From JBBQZP01 sp038207585 (GTDB taxonomy: Bacteria; Pseudomonadota; Alphaproteobacteria; Rhodobacterales; Rhodobacteraceae): DNA of 64,000 bases. Positions 34,143-42,076 of this stretch are shown one piece after another (the stretch's first letter is position 1; each line of letters starts with the position of its first letter). Under the pieces are notes generated by a model. That model ran no database searches. It was given only the letters and a program-made list of their open reading frames with translations, and was not told the DNA's origin. The stretch covers positions 1 through 64,000 of the forward strand of contig JBBQZP010000024.1 of NCBI GenBank assembly GCA_038207585.1, written 5' to 3'. The position numbers and the translations under genes were made by a program.

Positions 34143-34938
34143 CACCTCGCCGCTGTCGTTGAAGATCGCGGCCTTTGCGGGGCTGGCCTTCCTGCACCTG
34201 CCGATCCTGCTGATCTTTCTGTATGCCTTCACGACCGAGGAAAAGACCTATCAGTTCCCGCCGCCCGGCCTGACCACGCAATGGTTTGCGGTGGCATGGA
34301 ACCGCGCCGATATCTGGCCGCCGCTTTACCTGTCGCTGCGTGTCGCCACCATCTCGACGGCCCTTGCGCTGATCCTCGGTTCCCTCGTCTCTGCCGCGAT
34401 GAGCCGGACGCGGTTTTTCGGGCGTGAACAGATCAGCCTTCTGATCATCCTGCCCATCGCGCTGCCCGGTGTGATCACCGGTATGTCGCTGCGCTCGGCC
34501 TTTGCGGTTCTGGATATTCCGTTCAGCACCTGGACGATTATTCTGGGCCACGCGACGTTCTGCATCGTCATCGTCTACAACAACGCCGTCGCGCGGATGC
34601 GCCGCCTGTCGGGGTCACTGTCGGAAGCGTCGGCCGATCTGGGTGCCAATGCGTTTCAGACGCTACGGTATATCCTGCTGCCGAACCTTGGCTCGGCGCT
34701 GCTGGCGGGGGGGATGCTGGCGTTTGCGCTGTCGTTTGACGAGGTCATTGTCACCACCTTTACCGCGGGCCAGCAAAGCACTCTGCCGATCTGGATGCTG
34801 ACCGAACTTGTGCGGCCACGTCAGCGCCCGGTCACGAATGTGGTGGCGATCGTGGTGTTCTGTGTGACGTTCCTGCCGATTCTTGCCGCCTACTATTTAA
34901 CGCGCGAAGGGTCGGAAACGGCGGGTGGCGGGAAATGA
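34132..34938 (+). CDS. Polyamine-type ABC transporter permease (PotC-like)
   Basis: 268 residues, six membrane helices. The EAA motif is SEASADLGANAFQTLRYILLPNLGSALLAG. It is the second half of the membrane channel of this importer. It ends close to a convergent terminator. Confidence 0.92.
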   Translation: MRSDTSPLSLKIAAFAGLAFLHLPILLIFLYAFTTEEKTYQFPPPGLTTQWFAVAWNRADIWPPLYLSLRVATISTALALILGSLVSAAMSRTRFFGREQISLLIILPIALPGVITGMSLRSAFAVLDIPFSTWTIILGHATFCIVIVYNNAVARMRRLSGSLSEASADLGANAFQTLRYILLPNLGSALLAGGMLAFALSFDEVIVTTFTAGQQSTLPIWMLTELVRPRQRPVTNVVAIVVFCVTFLPILAAYYLTREGSETAGGGK

Positions 34939-34962
34939 AAAAGGGCGGGTTTTACCCCGCCC
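34938..34962 (-). terminator. Rho-independent terminator of the convergent secreted-protein gene
   Basis: Minus-strand stem GGGCGGG / CCCGCCC with a 6-base loop followed by five T (TTTTTC). It sits 28 bases past the stop at 34991. The plus-strand side lacks a T-tract. Confidence 0.75.
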
Positions 34963-34990
34963 CGATGACCGTTGAACCAAAAGCCGAACG

Positions 34991-35533
34991 TCAGTAGATC
35001 AGCGCGTCATAAACTCCAAACGCCCCGTCCCGCGACGAAAGCTGACGGCTCGCCCCGATGGCGCGGGCATAAGCCTCGACCGCCGAATAGGTGCCGGGGC
35101 CGAACGATCCGTCAATACCACTGCGATAGTACCCCTGCGCGGCAAGGCTGCGCTGGATGGCGAGGCGTTCGGACCGACCGTAGGCGTTGAAGGCCACGGC
35201 GGCGGGCGTGTTGTAGACGCTGCTCCGGTAGTAGGTCGGGGCCTGACGGTATACGCGGCGCGTCGGTTCTTGGTAATAGGTGCGGGTCGGCGCGGCGTAG
35301 CGCGGCTGGGGTGCCACATAATACTGCTGCTGCGGCGCATAGTAGGTCTGCGTTTGCCGGCGGTTCTTTTTCTTGACGTCATTCACGATGGCACCGACCA
35401 CGACTGCAGCGGCGACGCCTTTCAGAAAATTGCGCTCGTTCTTGCCAAACGCGTGGCTGGGCGTTGCGGTGGCAAGGGCAAGGCTCAGCGCGGTAACGGC
35501 GGTGATGGCGAAGGTTTTCACGTTGGGCAGCAT
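34991..35533 (-). CDS. Secreted Tyr/Gln-rich protein with peptidoglycan-binding-like C-terminus
   Basis: 180 residues. Signal peptide MLPNVKTFAITAVTALSLAL ends SHA. A glycine/alanine segment FLKGVAAAVVVGAIVNDV follows, then a Tyr/Gln/Pro-rich region (residues 60-110), then SERLAIQRSLAAQGYYRSGIDGSFGPGTYSAV, which is the peptidoglycan-binding domain 1 pattern. It is probably periplasmic and wall-associated. A GAAAGGATTACGCAC stretch provides the ribosome site. Confidence 0.8.
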   Translation of the reverse strand: MLPNVKTFAITAVTALSLALATATPSHAFGKNERNFLKGVAAAVVVGAIVNDVKKKNRRQTQTYYAPQQQYYVAPQPRYAAPTRTYYQEPTRRVYRQAPTYYRSSVYNTPAAVAFNAYGRSERLAIQRSLAAQGYYRSGIDGSFGPGTYSAVEAYARAIGASRQLSSRDGAFGVYDALIY

Positions 35534-35661
35534 GTGCGTAATCCTTTCGGGATGAAGCGGGTTCGTCTGACCCCGAACATGGGTCATGGCGCATCGCTAG
35601 GCAAAATCGCGGCGATGTTATGGGATAACAACGCCCCGTTCAGGCGTAGGTTCCGCACGGT

Positions 35662-36825
35662 TCAGGTACGGGCCGCAGCGGTGCCCGCCCGAAAACCCGT
35701 GGCCCAGCAAGCTGTTAGCAGGTAGCCGCCAGTTGGCGCCTCCCAATCCAGCATTTCACCGCACGCGAATGTGTTGGGGATTGCGCGCAGTTGAAGATCC
35801 CCGGTCACAGCAGTTTGCATAATTCCACCCGCAACGGAAATGGCCTCATCCATCGGGCGGGGGCCGGTCAGGGGCACATCAAGGGCCTTGATCGCACGCG
35901 CAGGATCAAGATTGCGCCCGAACTCCATGACCAATGCGGCGGCAGGGGCAGAAAGCCCGAGTTTGCGCAGCCGGTTCGCCAGCGATTCGCCCTTTCGCAT
36001 CGCCGCCAGCCTTTTGGCCAGCGCAGGGCCGTCAACATCGGGCATCAGATCAACCTGCAACGTCGCCCCGTCGCGCAAGGCGCGTGAGATGGCGTAGATC
36101 CCGCCACCCTCCAGCCCGCGGGCCGAGATCACGAATTCGCCGCGCACCCGTTGATCACCGGCCGTCAGAGCCGCGCCCTTGATGGGCTGGCCGAAATGCC
36201 GCGCCATATGGGGCGACCAGTCCACCCCGAACCCCATATTCGCAGGCTGGAACGGTGCAATCTCGACGCCCCGCGCCGCCAGCCACGGCACCCACGCGCC
36301 GTCCGACCCCAGCCGCGCCCAGCTTGCCCCGCCCAGCGCCAGAACGGTCGCGGCGGGGCGCAGCAGCCGCGCGCCCTCTGGCGTTTCAAACCGCAGATCA
36401 TCGCCCGCAAACCCGGCCCAGCGCCAGCGCGTGCGCAGTTGCACGCCCGACGCTGCCAGCCGCGCCAGCCATGCCCGAAGCAGCGGCGACGCTTTCATCG
36501 CGCGCGGAAAGACCCGCCCGGTTGATCCTGTGAACACCTCTTGCCCCAAACCCCGGCACCAATCCTGCACATCGTTCGGCCCGAAGTCTGCAAGCATCGG
36601 GCTCAGCCAATCGGGCGCATTGTAATGTGCCACGAAAGGCGCGATGCCTTCCGCCTTGGTCACGTTCAGGCCCGATTTTCCCGCCATCAGGAACTTGCGC
36701 GCGGGCGTCGCCTTGGCCTCGCACACGACCACGCGCCGCCCCGCCGCCGCCATCACCTCGGCCGCCATCAGACCTGCGGGTCCGGCACCGATCACCAAAC
36801 CGTCGATGGGTTCGGCATCATCCAT
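35662..36825 (-). CDS. HI0933/YhiN-like NAD(P)/FAD flavoprotein (TIGR03862 type)
   Basis: 387 residues. FAD motif GLVIGAGPAGLMAAEVMAAAG, then the family mark KFLMAGKSGLNVTKAEG, ATVLALGGASWARLGSDG and the C-terminal IPNTFACGEMLDWEAPTGGYLLTACWATG. Related proteins include BaiN-type oxidoreductases; substrate is unknown. Its start overlaps the MscS gene end by 8 bases, so they are coupled. Confidence 0.9.
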   Translation of the reverse strand: MDDAEPIDGLVIGAGPAGLMAAEVMAAAGRRVVVCEAKATPARKFLMAGKSGLNVTKAEGIAPFVAHYNAPDWLSPMLADFGPNDVQDWCRGLGQEVFTGSTGRVFPRAMKASPLLRAWLARLAASGVQLRTRWRWAGFAGDDLRFETPEGARLLRPAATVLALGGASWARLGSDGAWVPWLAARGVEIAPFQPANMGFGVDWSPHMARHFGQPIKGAALTAGDQRVRGEFVISARGLEGGGIYAISRALRDGATLQVDLMPDVDGPALAKRLAAMRKGESLANRLRKLGLSAPAAALVMEFGRNLDPARAIKALDVPLTGPRPMDEAISVAGGIMQTAVTGDLQLRAIPNTFACGEMLDWEAPTGGYLLTACWATGFRAGTAAART

Positions 36826-38146
36826 TGGGCAGCGCCACATTCGGCAAGACTGGGCCCTTGATATGCACCACGCGCTGCGGGAACGGCATTTCGATTCCGG
36901 CCTCCTTCAGTGCGTTCCAGATCGCAAACAGCACCGGGCTTGCGTATTTGTTGCGCCCATCGTCGATGCCCGCAACCCAGTATTCCACCCCGAAATCGAC
37001 CGAGCTTTCGCCAAACCCCTTCAACTCGCAATCCGGCCCGTCGGGCTTTTGCAGGATGAATTCCAGCTTTGACACGGCCGCGATGATGATCTCGGGCACC
37101 AGATTGATGTCGGTGTCATAGCTGACCGAAAACAGCGCCTCATAGCGGTTGGCCGAGCCCTGATCGGAGTAATTCACCACCCGCGTTGTGATGAAATGTT
37201 CGTTCGGCACGACGATCCACTTGCCGTCGAACGTCTCCAATATACAGGCCCGCGCCGTCATCTTGACGATGGTGCCCGCTTCGCCGCCGTCGAGTTCGAC
37301 ATAATCCCCCACGGTGGTCTGGCCTTCGACCAGCAGGATAATGCCGGATATGAAGTTCGCCGCGATCTGTTGCAGGCCAAGCCCGATGCCCACGCCCAAC
37401 GCGCCACCCAGAACAGCGATAGCGGTCAGGTCGATGCCCATGATCGACATCAGCAACAGAAACGCCGCGCCGAAAATCGCAATCTCGGCGGCTTTCACGG
37501 CCAGTTCGCGGGTGGCAGGCCGCAGCGCCGGTTGCGCCTTGATGTAACCCGCACTTTGCTGGTTCGACCAGTTGCCCAGCCAAAAGAGCAGACTGCCCGC
37601 AATTGCCCCCCGGATCAGCGACAGCACCGAAAAGCGGATGTCGCCCACCGCCACGACCGTATCCTGCAAACGCAGCATCACCGGATCAAGCACGCCCAGC
37701 GCATAAAGCGCCATCACGGGGATCAGAACATAGCGACCAAGCAGGTTCAGAAACGCGTCCGTCAGAACCTCGCGCACAAAAACGCGGGCGGCTAGAAACA
37801 GGAACACCCGCTTGCCAAAGGCGATCACATCGCCCGCACCAAACATCGACCGCGTGACTTCTTCACCCACGGCGGTAAAGGCATACGCGATCAGCGGCAT
37901 CAGAATCGGCAGGAACCGTAGGCCGAAACGGCGCGCCGTGGCGAACAAGCCAGAGCGATCCGGCGCGGGGGTGATCAGGCGCGAAAGGCGCGGCAGAAGG
38001 CCGCGTGTCACCAGGATCGCCGCCAGATACGCCACGGCCAGCAATGCGAATTGTGACCAGGCGGCGGGGCTTGTCAGCCAAATCAGGGCAAGGTCGCCGG
38101 CCTGTTCCAGCCAGCCCATCACCTTGATCACCAGTTCATTGTCCAT
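36818..38146 (-). CDS. MscS-family mechanosensitive channel
   Basis: 442 residues. Five or so membrane helices lie in residues 18-265. The pore helix is the Gly/Ala-rich TAIAVLGGALGVGIGLGLQQIAANFISG, followed by the beta domain GQTTVGDYVELDGGEAGTIVKMTARACILETFDGKWIVVPNEHFIT. It would vent ions during osmotic downshock. A tandem palindrome lies 10 bases upstream of its ATG, and a GGGGGG stretch serves as the ribosome site. It follows the membrane winged-helix gene. Confidence 0.92.
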   Translation of the reverse strand: MDNELVIKVMGWLEQAGDLALIWLTSPAAWSQFALLAVAYLAAILVTRGLLPRLSRLITPAPDRSGLFATARRFGLRFLPILMPLIAYAFTAVGEEVTRSMFGAGDVIAFGKRVFLFLAARVFVREVLTDAFLNLLGRYVLIPVMALYALGVLDPVMLRLQDTVVAVGDIRFSVLSLIRGAIAGSLLFWLGNWSNQQSAGYIKAQPALRPATRELAVKAAEIAIFGAAFLLLMSIMGIDLTAIAVLGGALGVGIGLGLQQIAANFISGIILLVEGQTTVGDYVELDGGEAGTIVKMTARACILETFDGKWIVVPNEHFITTRVVNYSDQGSANRYEALFSVSYDTDINLVPEIIIAAVSKLEFILQKPDGPDCELKGFGESSVDFGVEYWVAGIDDGRNKYASPVLFAIWNALKEAGIEMPFPQRVVHIKGPVLPNVALPNG

Positions 38147-38156
38147 TGCGCCCCCC

Positions 38157-38187
38157 GCCAGAGCTCTGGCCCCGCCAAAGCTCTGGC
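38157..38187 (-). promoter_or_regulatory. Tandem palindromic repeat in front of the MscS gene
   Basis: GCCAGAGCTCTGGC (38157-38170) is a perfect 14-bp palindrome; GCCAAAGCTCTGGC (38174-38187, plus strand) repeats it with one change, 3 bases away. Together they form two 17-base units ending GGG. They occupy nearly half of the 67-base gap between the winged-helix gene and the channel gene, so an operator or leader hairpin is plausible. Confidence 0.5.
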
Positions 38188-38213
38188 AAAGAACGCGCTA
38201 TCTGGCAAGGGCG

Positions 38214-38933
38214 TCAGATCATACGGATCGCATCCTTGCCGACCGACAGCATGTAGCCGCGCCGCGCCACGGTCTTGACCAAAAGTTCGCTGACCATCTG
38301 ATTGCCCAGCGCATCACGCAGGCGCTTGATCCGGGTCGCCCCCGCCGCCTCGTCACAATCCGCCGAATCGCGCCCGGAAATCACGCCCTCGATCTGCGCG
38401 CCGGTCAGCACGTCATCATCCATCCGCGCCTCGGCCAGCACCGACAGGGTTTCAATCGCGGCCTCGGTCAGGGCGAATTCCATATCGTTGATATACACCG
38501 CCCGCGCCTCGCGACTGATCAGCAGGGATGCCACCTGAATTCCCGACCGCTGAATCGCGGAGATGCGGCGGTTCAGGGTGACGATGGTCACCAGAAACAC
38601 CAAAGCCGCCAAAAGCAGTGCAGTGGCAAAGACCAGCAGCACAAAGATCACGACGCGGTAGCTGGACAAGACATCAGAAAACGCCGTGCCCGATTGCGCT
38701 AGGATTTCCAGCAGCTTGATCTCGCCGCTGGTGGTCAGTTGGTCATTGTCCATGAAGATGCGTTCGACCCGCGCATTGAATGCGTTGGCGTCGGGCAGGT
38801 TCACGAACAAAAAGACAGCGGCCCCCAGCAGGATGAGAACGATTCCCGCAATGCCAAAGGCCACCACACGGTTGCCCGCGCGCAGGCTGTCAGAAGCGGA
38901 GGAAGTATTCTCCTGCACTGCCTTTCCTTTCAT
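38214..38933 (-). CDS. Membrane-embedded PhoB-type winged-helix protein
   Basis: 239 residues. Two strong membrane helices (about residues 24-46 and 93-120) bracket a 45-residue periplasmic loop. The C-terminal 110 residues match an OmpR/PhoB output domain: SREARAVYINDMEFALTEAA, then RIKRLRDALGNQMVSELLVKTVARRGYML. There is no receiver domain. The order is reversed relative to ToxR/CadC, whose DNA-binding domain is N-terminal. A GTG at 38918 is an alternative start. Target genes are unknown; the neighbouring MscS gene with its palindrome is a candidate. Confidence 0.75.
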   Translation of the reverse strand: MKGKAVQENTSSASDSLRAGNRVVAFGIAGIVLILLGAAVFLFVNLPDANAFNARVERIFMDNDQLTTSGEIKLLEILAQSGTAFSDVLSSYRVVIFVLLVFATALLLAALVFLVTIVTLNRRISAIQRSGIQVASLLISREARAVYINDMEFALTEAAIETLSVLAEARMDDDVLTGAQIEGVISGRDSADCDEAAGATRIKRLRDALGNQMVSELLVKTVARRGYMLSVGKDAIRMI

Positions 38934-39174
38934 TCAGACCCTCGGGCCCGAAAGTGCCCACCACGTTCAGAAGTGTCCATCCCGCGCGGGACAGACGCGG
39001 GGCCAGCGCTTTTGCGGCGGCCTTTTTGGTGCACTGGCCATCGGCCACTTGTGCGACGCCATAGTGCAGGCGCAGGGGGTTATCCTGTTTCGCCTTGTAG
39101 TCCGCATAACATTCGGCCTGCGCGGCACTGCCAAGGGCAACCGCCAGTCCAAGCGCCAGAAGAAGGGGTTTCAT
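38890..39174 (-). CDS. Small secreted protein, function unknown
   Basis: 94 residues: signal peptide MKPLLLALGLAVALGSAAQA, then ECYADYKAKQDNPLRLHYGV and a C-terminal TLLNVVGTFGPEGL. The two cysteines in the mature part could pair. Rhodobacterales carry similar proteins without known role. Its 3' end overlaps the start of the winged-helix gene by 44 bases. Confidence 0.75.
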   Translation of the reverse strand: MKPLLLALGLAVALGSAAQAECYADYKAKQDNPLRLHYGVAQVADGQCTKKAAAKALAPRLSRAGWTLLNVVGTFGPEGLNERKGSAGEYFLRF

Positions 39175-39336
39175 GTGACTGCTCCGGTTTCTTGCCAGCA
39201 TGCCACAACGGGAACGGTCCCGACGGGCGCTGGATTGCAGTTACACTGCGCGCCGCGGGGATGATATTCAATATCAGGCGCGCAAATTAACGCCGCTATC
39301 ACATGTCAGTGCTCCGATATTGTTTGTCGGGACCAG

Positions 39337-39386
39337 GGACGCCCATCATTCGTTTATTGCTTGGCCGCATGATGTGTCAGGCGTCC
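39337..39386 (+). promoter_or_regulatory. Inverted repeat in the leader of the Arg/Asp/His-rich protein gene
   Basis: GGACGCC (39337-39343) and GGCGTCC (39380-39386) pair, with CATCAT / ATGATG nested inside. It ends 24 bases before the ATG at 39411. It could be a structured mRNA leader; no regulator is known. Confidence 0.3.
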
Positions 39387-39410
39387 ATGCCTGATGAAGG
39401 AGTGTCCCTT

Positions 39411-39992
39411 ATGACCCCGATGAACCGAATTGTCGCGATCCTATCCGCCACGGCAACCGCGCTGACCCTGACACTGGCCAGCGCCCTGCCCGCCCATGCA
39501 GACCGCGAGGATGCAAACCGCCAGCGCCTTTTGATGCAGGAGCTGGCGCGCCGAAACGCTGAACAGCAACAGTCCCGCGATGACCGCCGACATGACCGCG
39601 CCGACGACGGCCATGACCGGCGGCGCGATGATCGCGGCGACGGCCGGCGTGATCGTGACCACCGCGATGGTCGGCGCACCTTGCGCGATCGTGGGCATGG
39701 GTGGGATGGCAGGCGCGATCTGCGGCCCGACTATTACGGATCGTCCCCCTATTACCGGCGCGAGCAGTTTGCGGGCATCCGTCTGCCCGCAGATTGCGCG
39801 GTGCGCGTGCAGGGACCGAACAATGCCTTCCGGTCGTATGGCGAAACGTGCCTCGCCGAACGTGGCATCCGCCGGGGACTGCCCTTTGCCTGCGCGAAGA
39901 ATGTTGTCCTTCACGGCCGCCACGATCGGGTTTTCCCGCTCAGCTGCCTGAAATCAGCCGGGTTCTATGAGGGCCCGCCGCGCCACTATTAG
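39411..39992 (+). CDS. Secreted Arg/Asp/His-rich protein
   Basis: 193 residues. Signal peptide ending AHA, then a low-complexity stretch (about residues 48-85) of Arg, Asp and His (DDRRHDRADDGHDRRRDD), then a compact C-terminal domain with four cysteines (ADCAVRVQG, GETCLAERGI, PFACAKNVVL, PLSCLKSAGF). Such proteins recur in Rhodobacterales; the charged stretch might bind metals or anions. A GAAGGAG site precedes the ATG. Confidence 0.8.
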   Translation: MTPMNRIVAILSATATALTLTLASALPAHADREDANRQRLLMQELARRNAEQQQSRDDRRHDRADDGHDRRRDDRGDGRRDRDHRDGRRTLRDRGHGWDGRRDLRPDYYGSSPYYRREQFAGIRLPADCAVRVQGPNNAFRSYGETCLAERGIRRGLPFACAKNVVLHGRHDRVFPLSCLKSAGFYEGPPRHY

Positions 39993-40043
39993 CAACGGAT
40001 TTCGGACGCCTCGCGATCCCCTCCCGGCGCGCCCGGAACGGAA

Positions 40044-40075
40044 GGGGGCAGAAGACCAGAGCAACTTCTGCCCCC
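40044..40075 (+). other. Perfect 11-bp hairpin between two genes
   Basis: GGGGGCAGAAG / CTTCTGCCCCC with a 10-base loop, 52 bases past the preceding stop and 11 bases before a Rho-independent terminator stem. It has no T-tract of its own. It may protect the mRNA 3' end or belong to a 3'-derived small RNA. Confidence 0.5.
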
Positions 40076-40085
40076 GACCGATGGA

Positions 40086-40118
40086 AAGGCCGCCCATATC
40101 CGGGCGGCTTTTCTTTTC
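40086..40118 (+). terminator. Rho-independent terminator upstream of rnhB
   Basis: Stem GCCGCCC / GGGCGGC, 6-base loop, then TTTTCTTTTC on the plus strand. It ends transcription of the Arg/Asp/His-rich protein gene just before rnhB. Confidence 0.85.
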
Positions 40119-40143
40119 GCGCCGGATGCGGTTTGGTGCCCGC

Positions 40144-40782
40144 ATGACCCGCCCCGCCCCCGATTTCAGCTTTGAAACTGCCGCTGCGGCCACCGGCGCG
40201 CGCCGTATCGTCGGTGTGGATGAGGTCGGGCGCGGCCCGATCTGCGGCCCTGTCACCGCCGCCGCCGTCTGGCTTGACCCCGCCCGCATCCCCGAAGGAC
40301 TGGCCGACAGCAAGGTGCTGACTTTGGCGAAGCGTGAAAGTCTGGCGGCAGCACTTTACGCCTGCGCTGATGTCAGCGTGGCCCACGCGAGCGTCACAGA
40401 GATTGAGACGCTTAACATCCTGCGCGCCAGTCACCTTGCGATGACCCGCGCGATTGCGGGGCTTTCGTTTCCCGCCGATTTCGCGCTGATCGACGGCAAC
40501 ATGATTCCGCGCGGCATGCCCTGCGCGGCGCAGGCGGTGGTCAAAGGCGATGCGCGCAGCCTGTCCATCGCCGCCGCGTCGATTGTTGCAAAAGTAGCAC
40601 GCGACAGACTGATGGTGGATTTGGCGCAACAATACCCCGGCTACGGCTGGGACAGGAACGCGGGCTATCCGACGAAAGAGCACCTTTCCGCCCTGCTAAA
40701 TCTTGGGGTGACCGCCGTTCATAGACGGGGATTCAAGCCCGTCCACAACATGTTGTATCAAGTTAAATCTCTAACCCCTTGA
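40144..40782 (+). CDS. rnhB: Ribonuclease HII
   Basis: 212 residues. The catalytic start IVGVDEVGRGPICGPVTAAA gives the acidic pair DE, with further acids in FALIDGN and the C-terminal HRRGFKPV. It removes RNA from RNA-DNA hybrids and misplaced ribonucleotides. Start at MTRPAPDFSFE; ATG at 40126 is possible. It lies upstream of ccrM, an order common in Rhodobacterales. Confidence 0.94.
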   Translation: MTRPAPDFSFETAAAATGARRIVGVDEVGRGPICGPVTAAAVWLDPARIPEGLADSKVLTLAKRESLAAALYACADVSVAHASVTEIETLNILRASHLAMTRAIAGLSFPADFALIDGNMIPRGMPCAAQAVVKGDARSLSIAAASIVAKVARDRLMVDLAQQYPGYGWDRNAGYPTKEHLSALLNLGVTAVHRRGFKPVHNMLYQVKSLTP

Positions 40783-40819
40783 TTCAATAAAGAATTTGAC
40801 GGCGAATCATCCATGACTC
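40781..40819 (+). promoter_or_regulatory. Cluster of three GANTC methylation sites in front of ccrM
   Basis: GATTC (40781-40785), GAATC (40804-40808) and GACTC (40815-40819) fall within 39 bases, between the rnhB stop and the ccrM start. These are the sites methylated by the CcrM product itself, so self-regulation by methylation state is likely by analogy with Caulobacter ccrM. Confidence 0.55.
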
Positions 40820-40868
40820 ATCTTTGGCCTCAACAAGCGGTGGCAAACACCGGGGACAGAGGCAGTAG

Positions 40869-41996
40869 ATGACGATCAGAACCAAACCGGCGGGCACATC
40901 TGTGTTGCCGCTGAACCAGATACTTGAGGGCGACTGTGTGGCGGCGATGAATGCGCTGCCTGCGGGCTCTATCGACCTGATTTTCGCGGACCCCCCCTAT
41001 AATCTGCAACTGAAGGGCGATCTGCACCGGCCCGACAACAGTCTGGTCGATGCGGTGGATGATCATTGGGATCAGTTCGCCAGCTTTGCCGCCTATGACC
41101 GCTTCACGCAGGAATGGCTGGCAGCGGCGAAACGGCTTTTGAAGCCGAATGGCGCGATCTGGGTGATCGGCAGCTATCACAACATCTTCCGCGTCGGTGC
41201 CACGCTGCAGGATCAGGGCTTCTGGCTTTTGAACGATGTGATCTGGCGCAAATCGAACCCGATGCCCAACTTTCGCGGCAAGCGCCTGACGAACGCGCAT
41301 GAAACGCTGATCTGGGCGTCGCGCGATGAAGATGCGAAATACACGTTCAACTATGAGGCGCTGAAGGCCTTGAATGACGGTGTGCAGATGCGATCCGACT
41401 GGGTGCTGCCGCTTTGCACGGGTCACGAGCGGCTGAAGGATGCGGCAGGCGACAAGGCGCATCCGACGCAAAAGCCCGAAAGCCTGTTGCACCGGATCAT
41501 TGTGGCGACCACGAACCCCGGCGATGTGGTGCTGGACCCCTTCTTTGGCACCGGCACCACGGGCGCTGTGGCCAAGATGCTGGGCCGCGATTACATCGGG
41601 ATCGAGCGCGAGGAAGGCTACCGCAAAGTCGCCGCCGAACGGCTGGCCCGCGTTCGCAAATTCGACGCCTCGGCGCTGGAAATCACCGGATCGAAACGTT
41701 CGGAACCCCGCGTGCCCTTCGGGCAGGTGGTCGAACGCGGGATGCTGCGGCCGGGCGAGGAGCTGTTTTCCATCGGCAGCCGGTTCAAGGCCAAGGTCCG
41801 CGCCGATGGCACGCTGATCGGCAATGACGTGAAGGGCTCCATCCATCAGGTGGGTGCCGCGCTGGAGGGTGCGCCAAGCTGCAATGGCTGGACCTATTGG
41901 CACTTCAAGCGCGACGGAAAGATGGTGTCCATCGACATCCTGCGCCAACAGATCCGCGCCGAGATGGAGGCCGATCAGGCCGGGCGTCCGCACTGA
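40869..41996 (+). CDS. ccrM: CcrM-type adenine DNA methyltransferase (GANTC)
   Basis: 375 residues. Beta-class N6-adenine methylase: catalytic DPPYNLQLKGDLHRPD near residue 42, SAM-binding DPFFGTGTTGAVA near residue 225, and the C-terminal CcrM domain of about 100 residues (GSRFKAKVRADGTLIG, GSIHQVGAALEGAPSCNGW) that senses the recognition site. CcrM methylates GANTC after replication and times cell-cycle transcription. No restriction gene accompanies it. Confidence 0.95.
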   Translation: MTIRTKPAGTSVLPLNQILEGDCVAAMNALPAGSIDLIFADPPYNLQLKGDLHRPDNSLVDAVDDHWDQFASFAAYDRFTQEWLAAAKRLLKPNGAIWVIGSYHNIFRVGATLQDQGFWLLNDVIWRKSNPMPNFRGKRLTNAHETLIWASRDEDAKYTFNYEALKALNDGVQMRSDWVLPLCTGHERLKDAAGDKAHPTQKPESLLHRIIVATTNPGDVVLDPFFGTGTTGAVAKMLGRDYIGIEREEGYRKVAAERLARVRKFDASALEITGSKRSEPRVPFGQVVERGMLRPGEELFSIGSRFKAKVRADGTLIGNDVKGSIHQVGAALEGAPSCNGWTYWHFKRDGKMVSIDILRQQIRAEMEADQAGRPH

Positions 41997-42044
41997 CCCC
42001 AGATCACAAGTTTGCCGCGTCACGATTCCGCCCGTGACGCCACT

Positions 42045-42076
42045 GCCCCGCCATGTCCGCATGGCGGGGCCTTTTC
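42045..42076 (+). terminator. Rho-independent terminator of ccrM
   Basis: Stem CCCCGCCATG / CATGGCGGGG, 4-base loop, tail CCTTTTC. It overlaps the last codon of the convergent DUF3047 gene. Confidence 0.8.

Noticed and set aside
40763..40777. CtrA-like box TTAA...TAACC upstream of ccrM
   Set aside because: The half-sites are 8 bases apart start to start rather than the 11 of the TTAA-N7-TTAA consensus.
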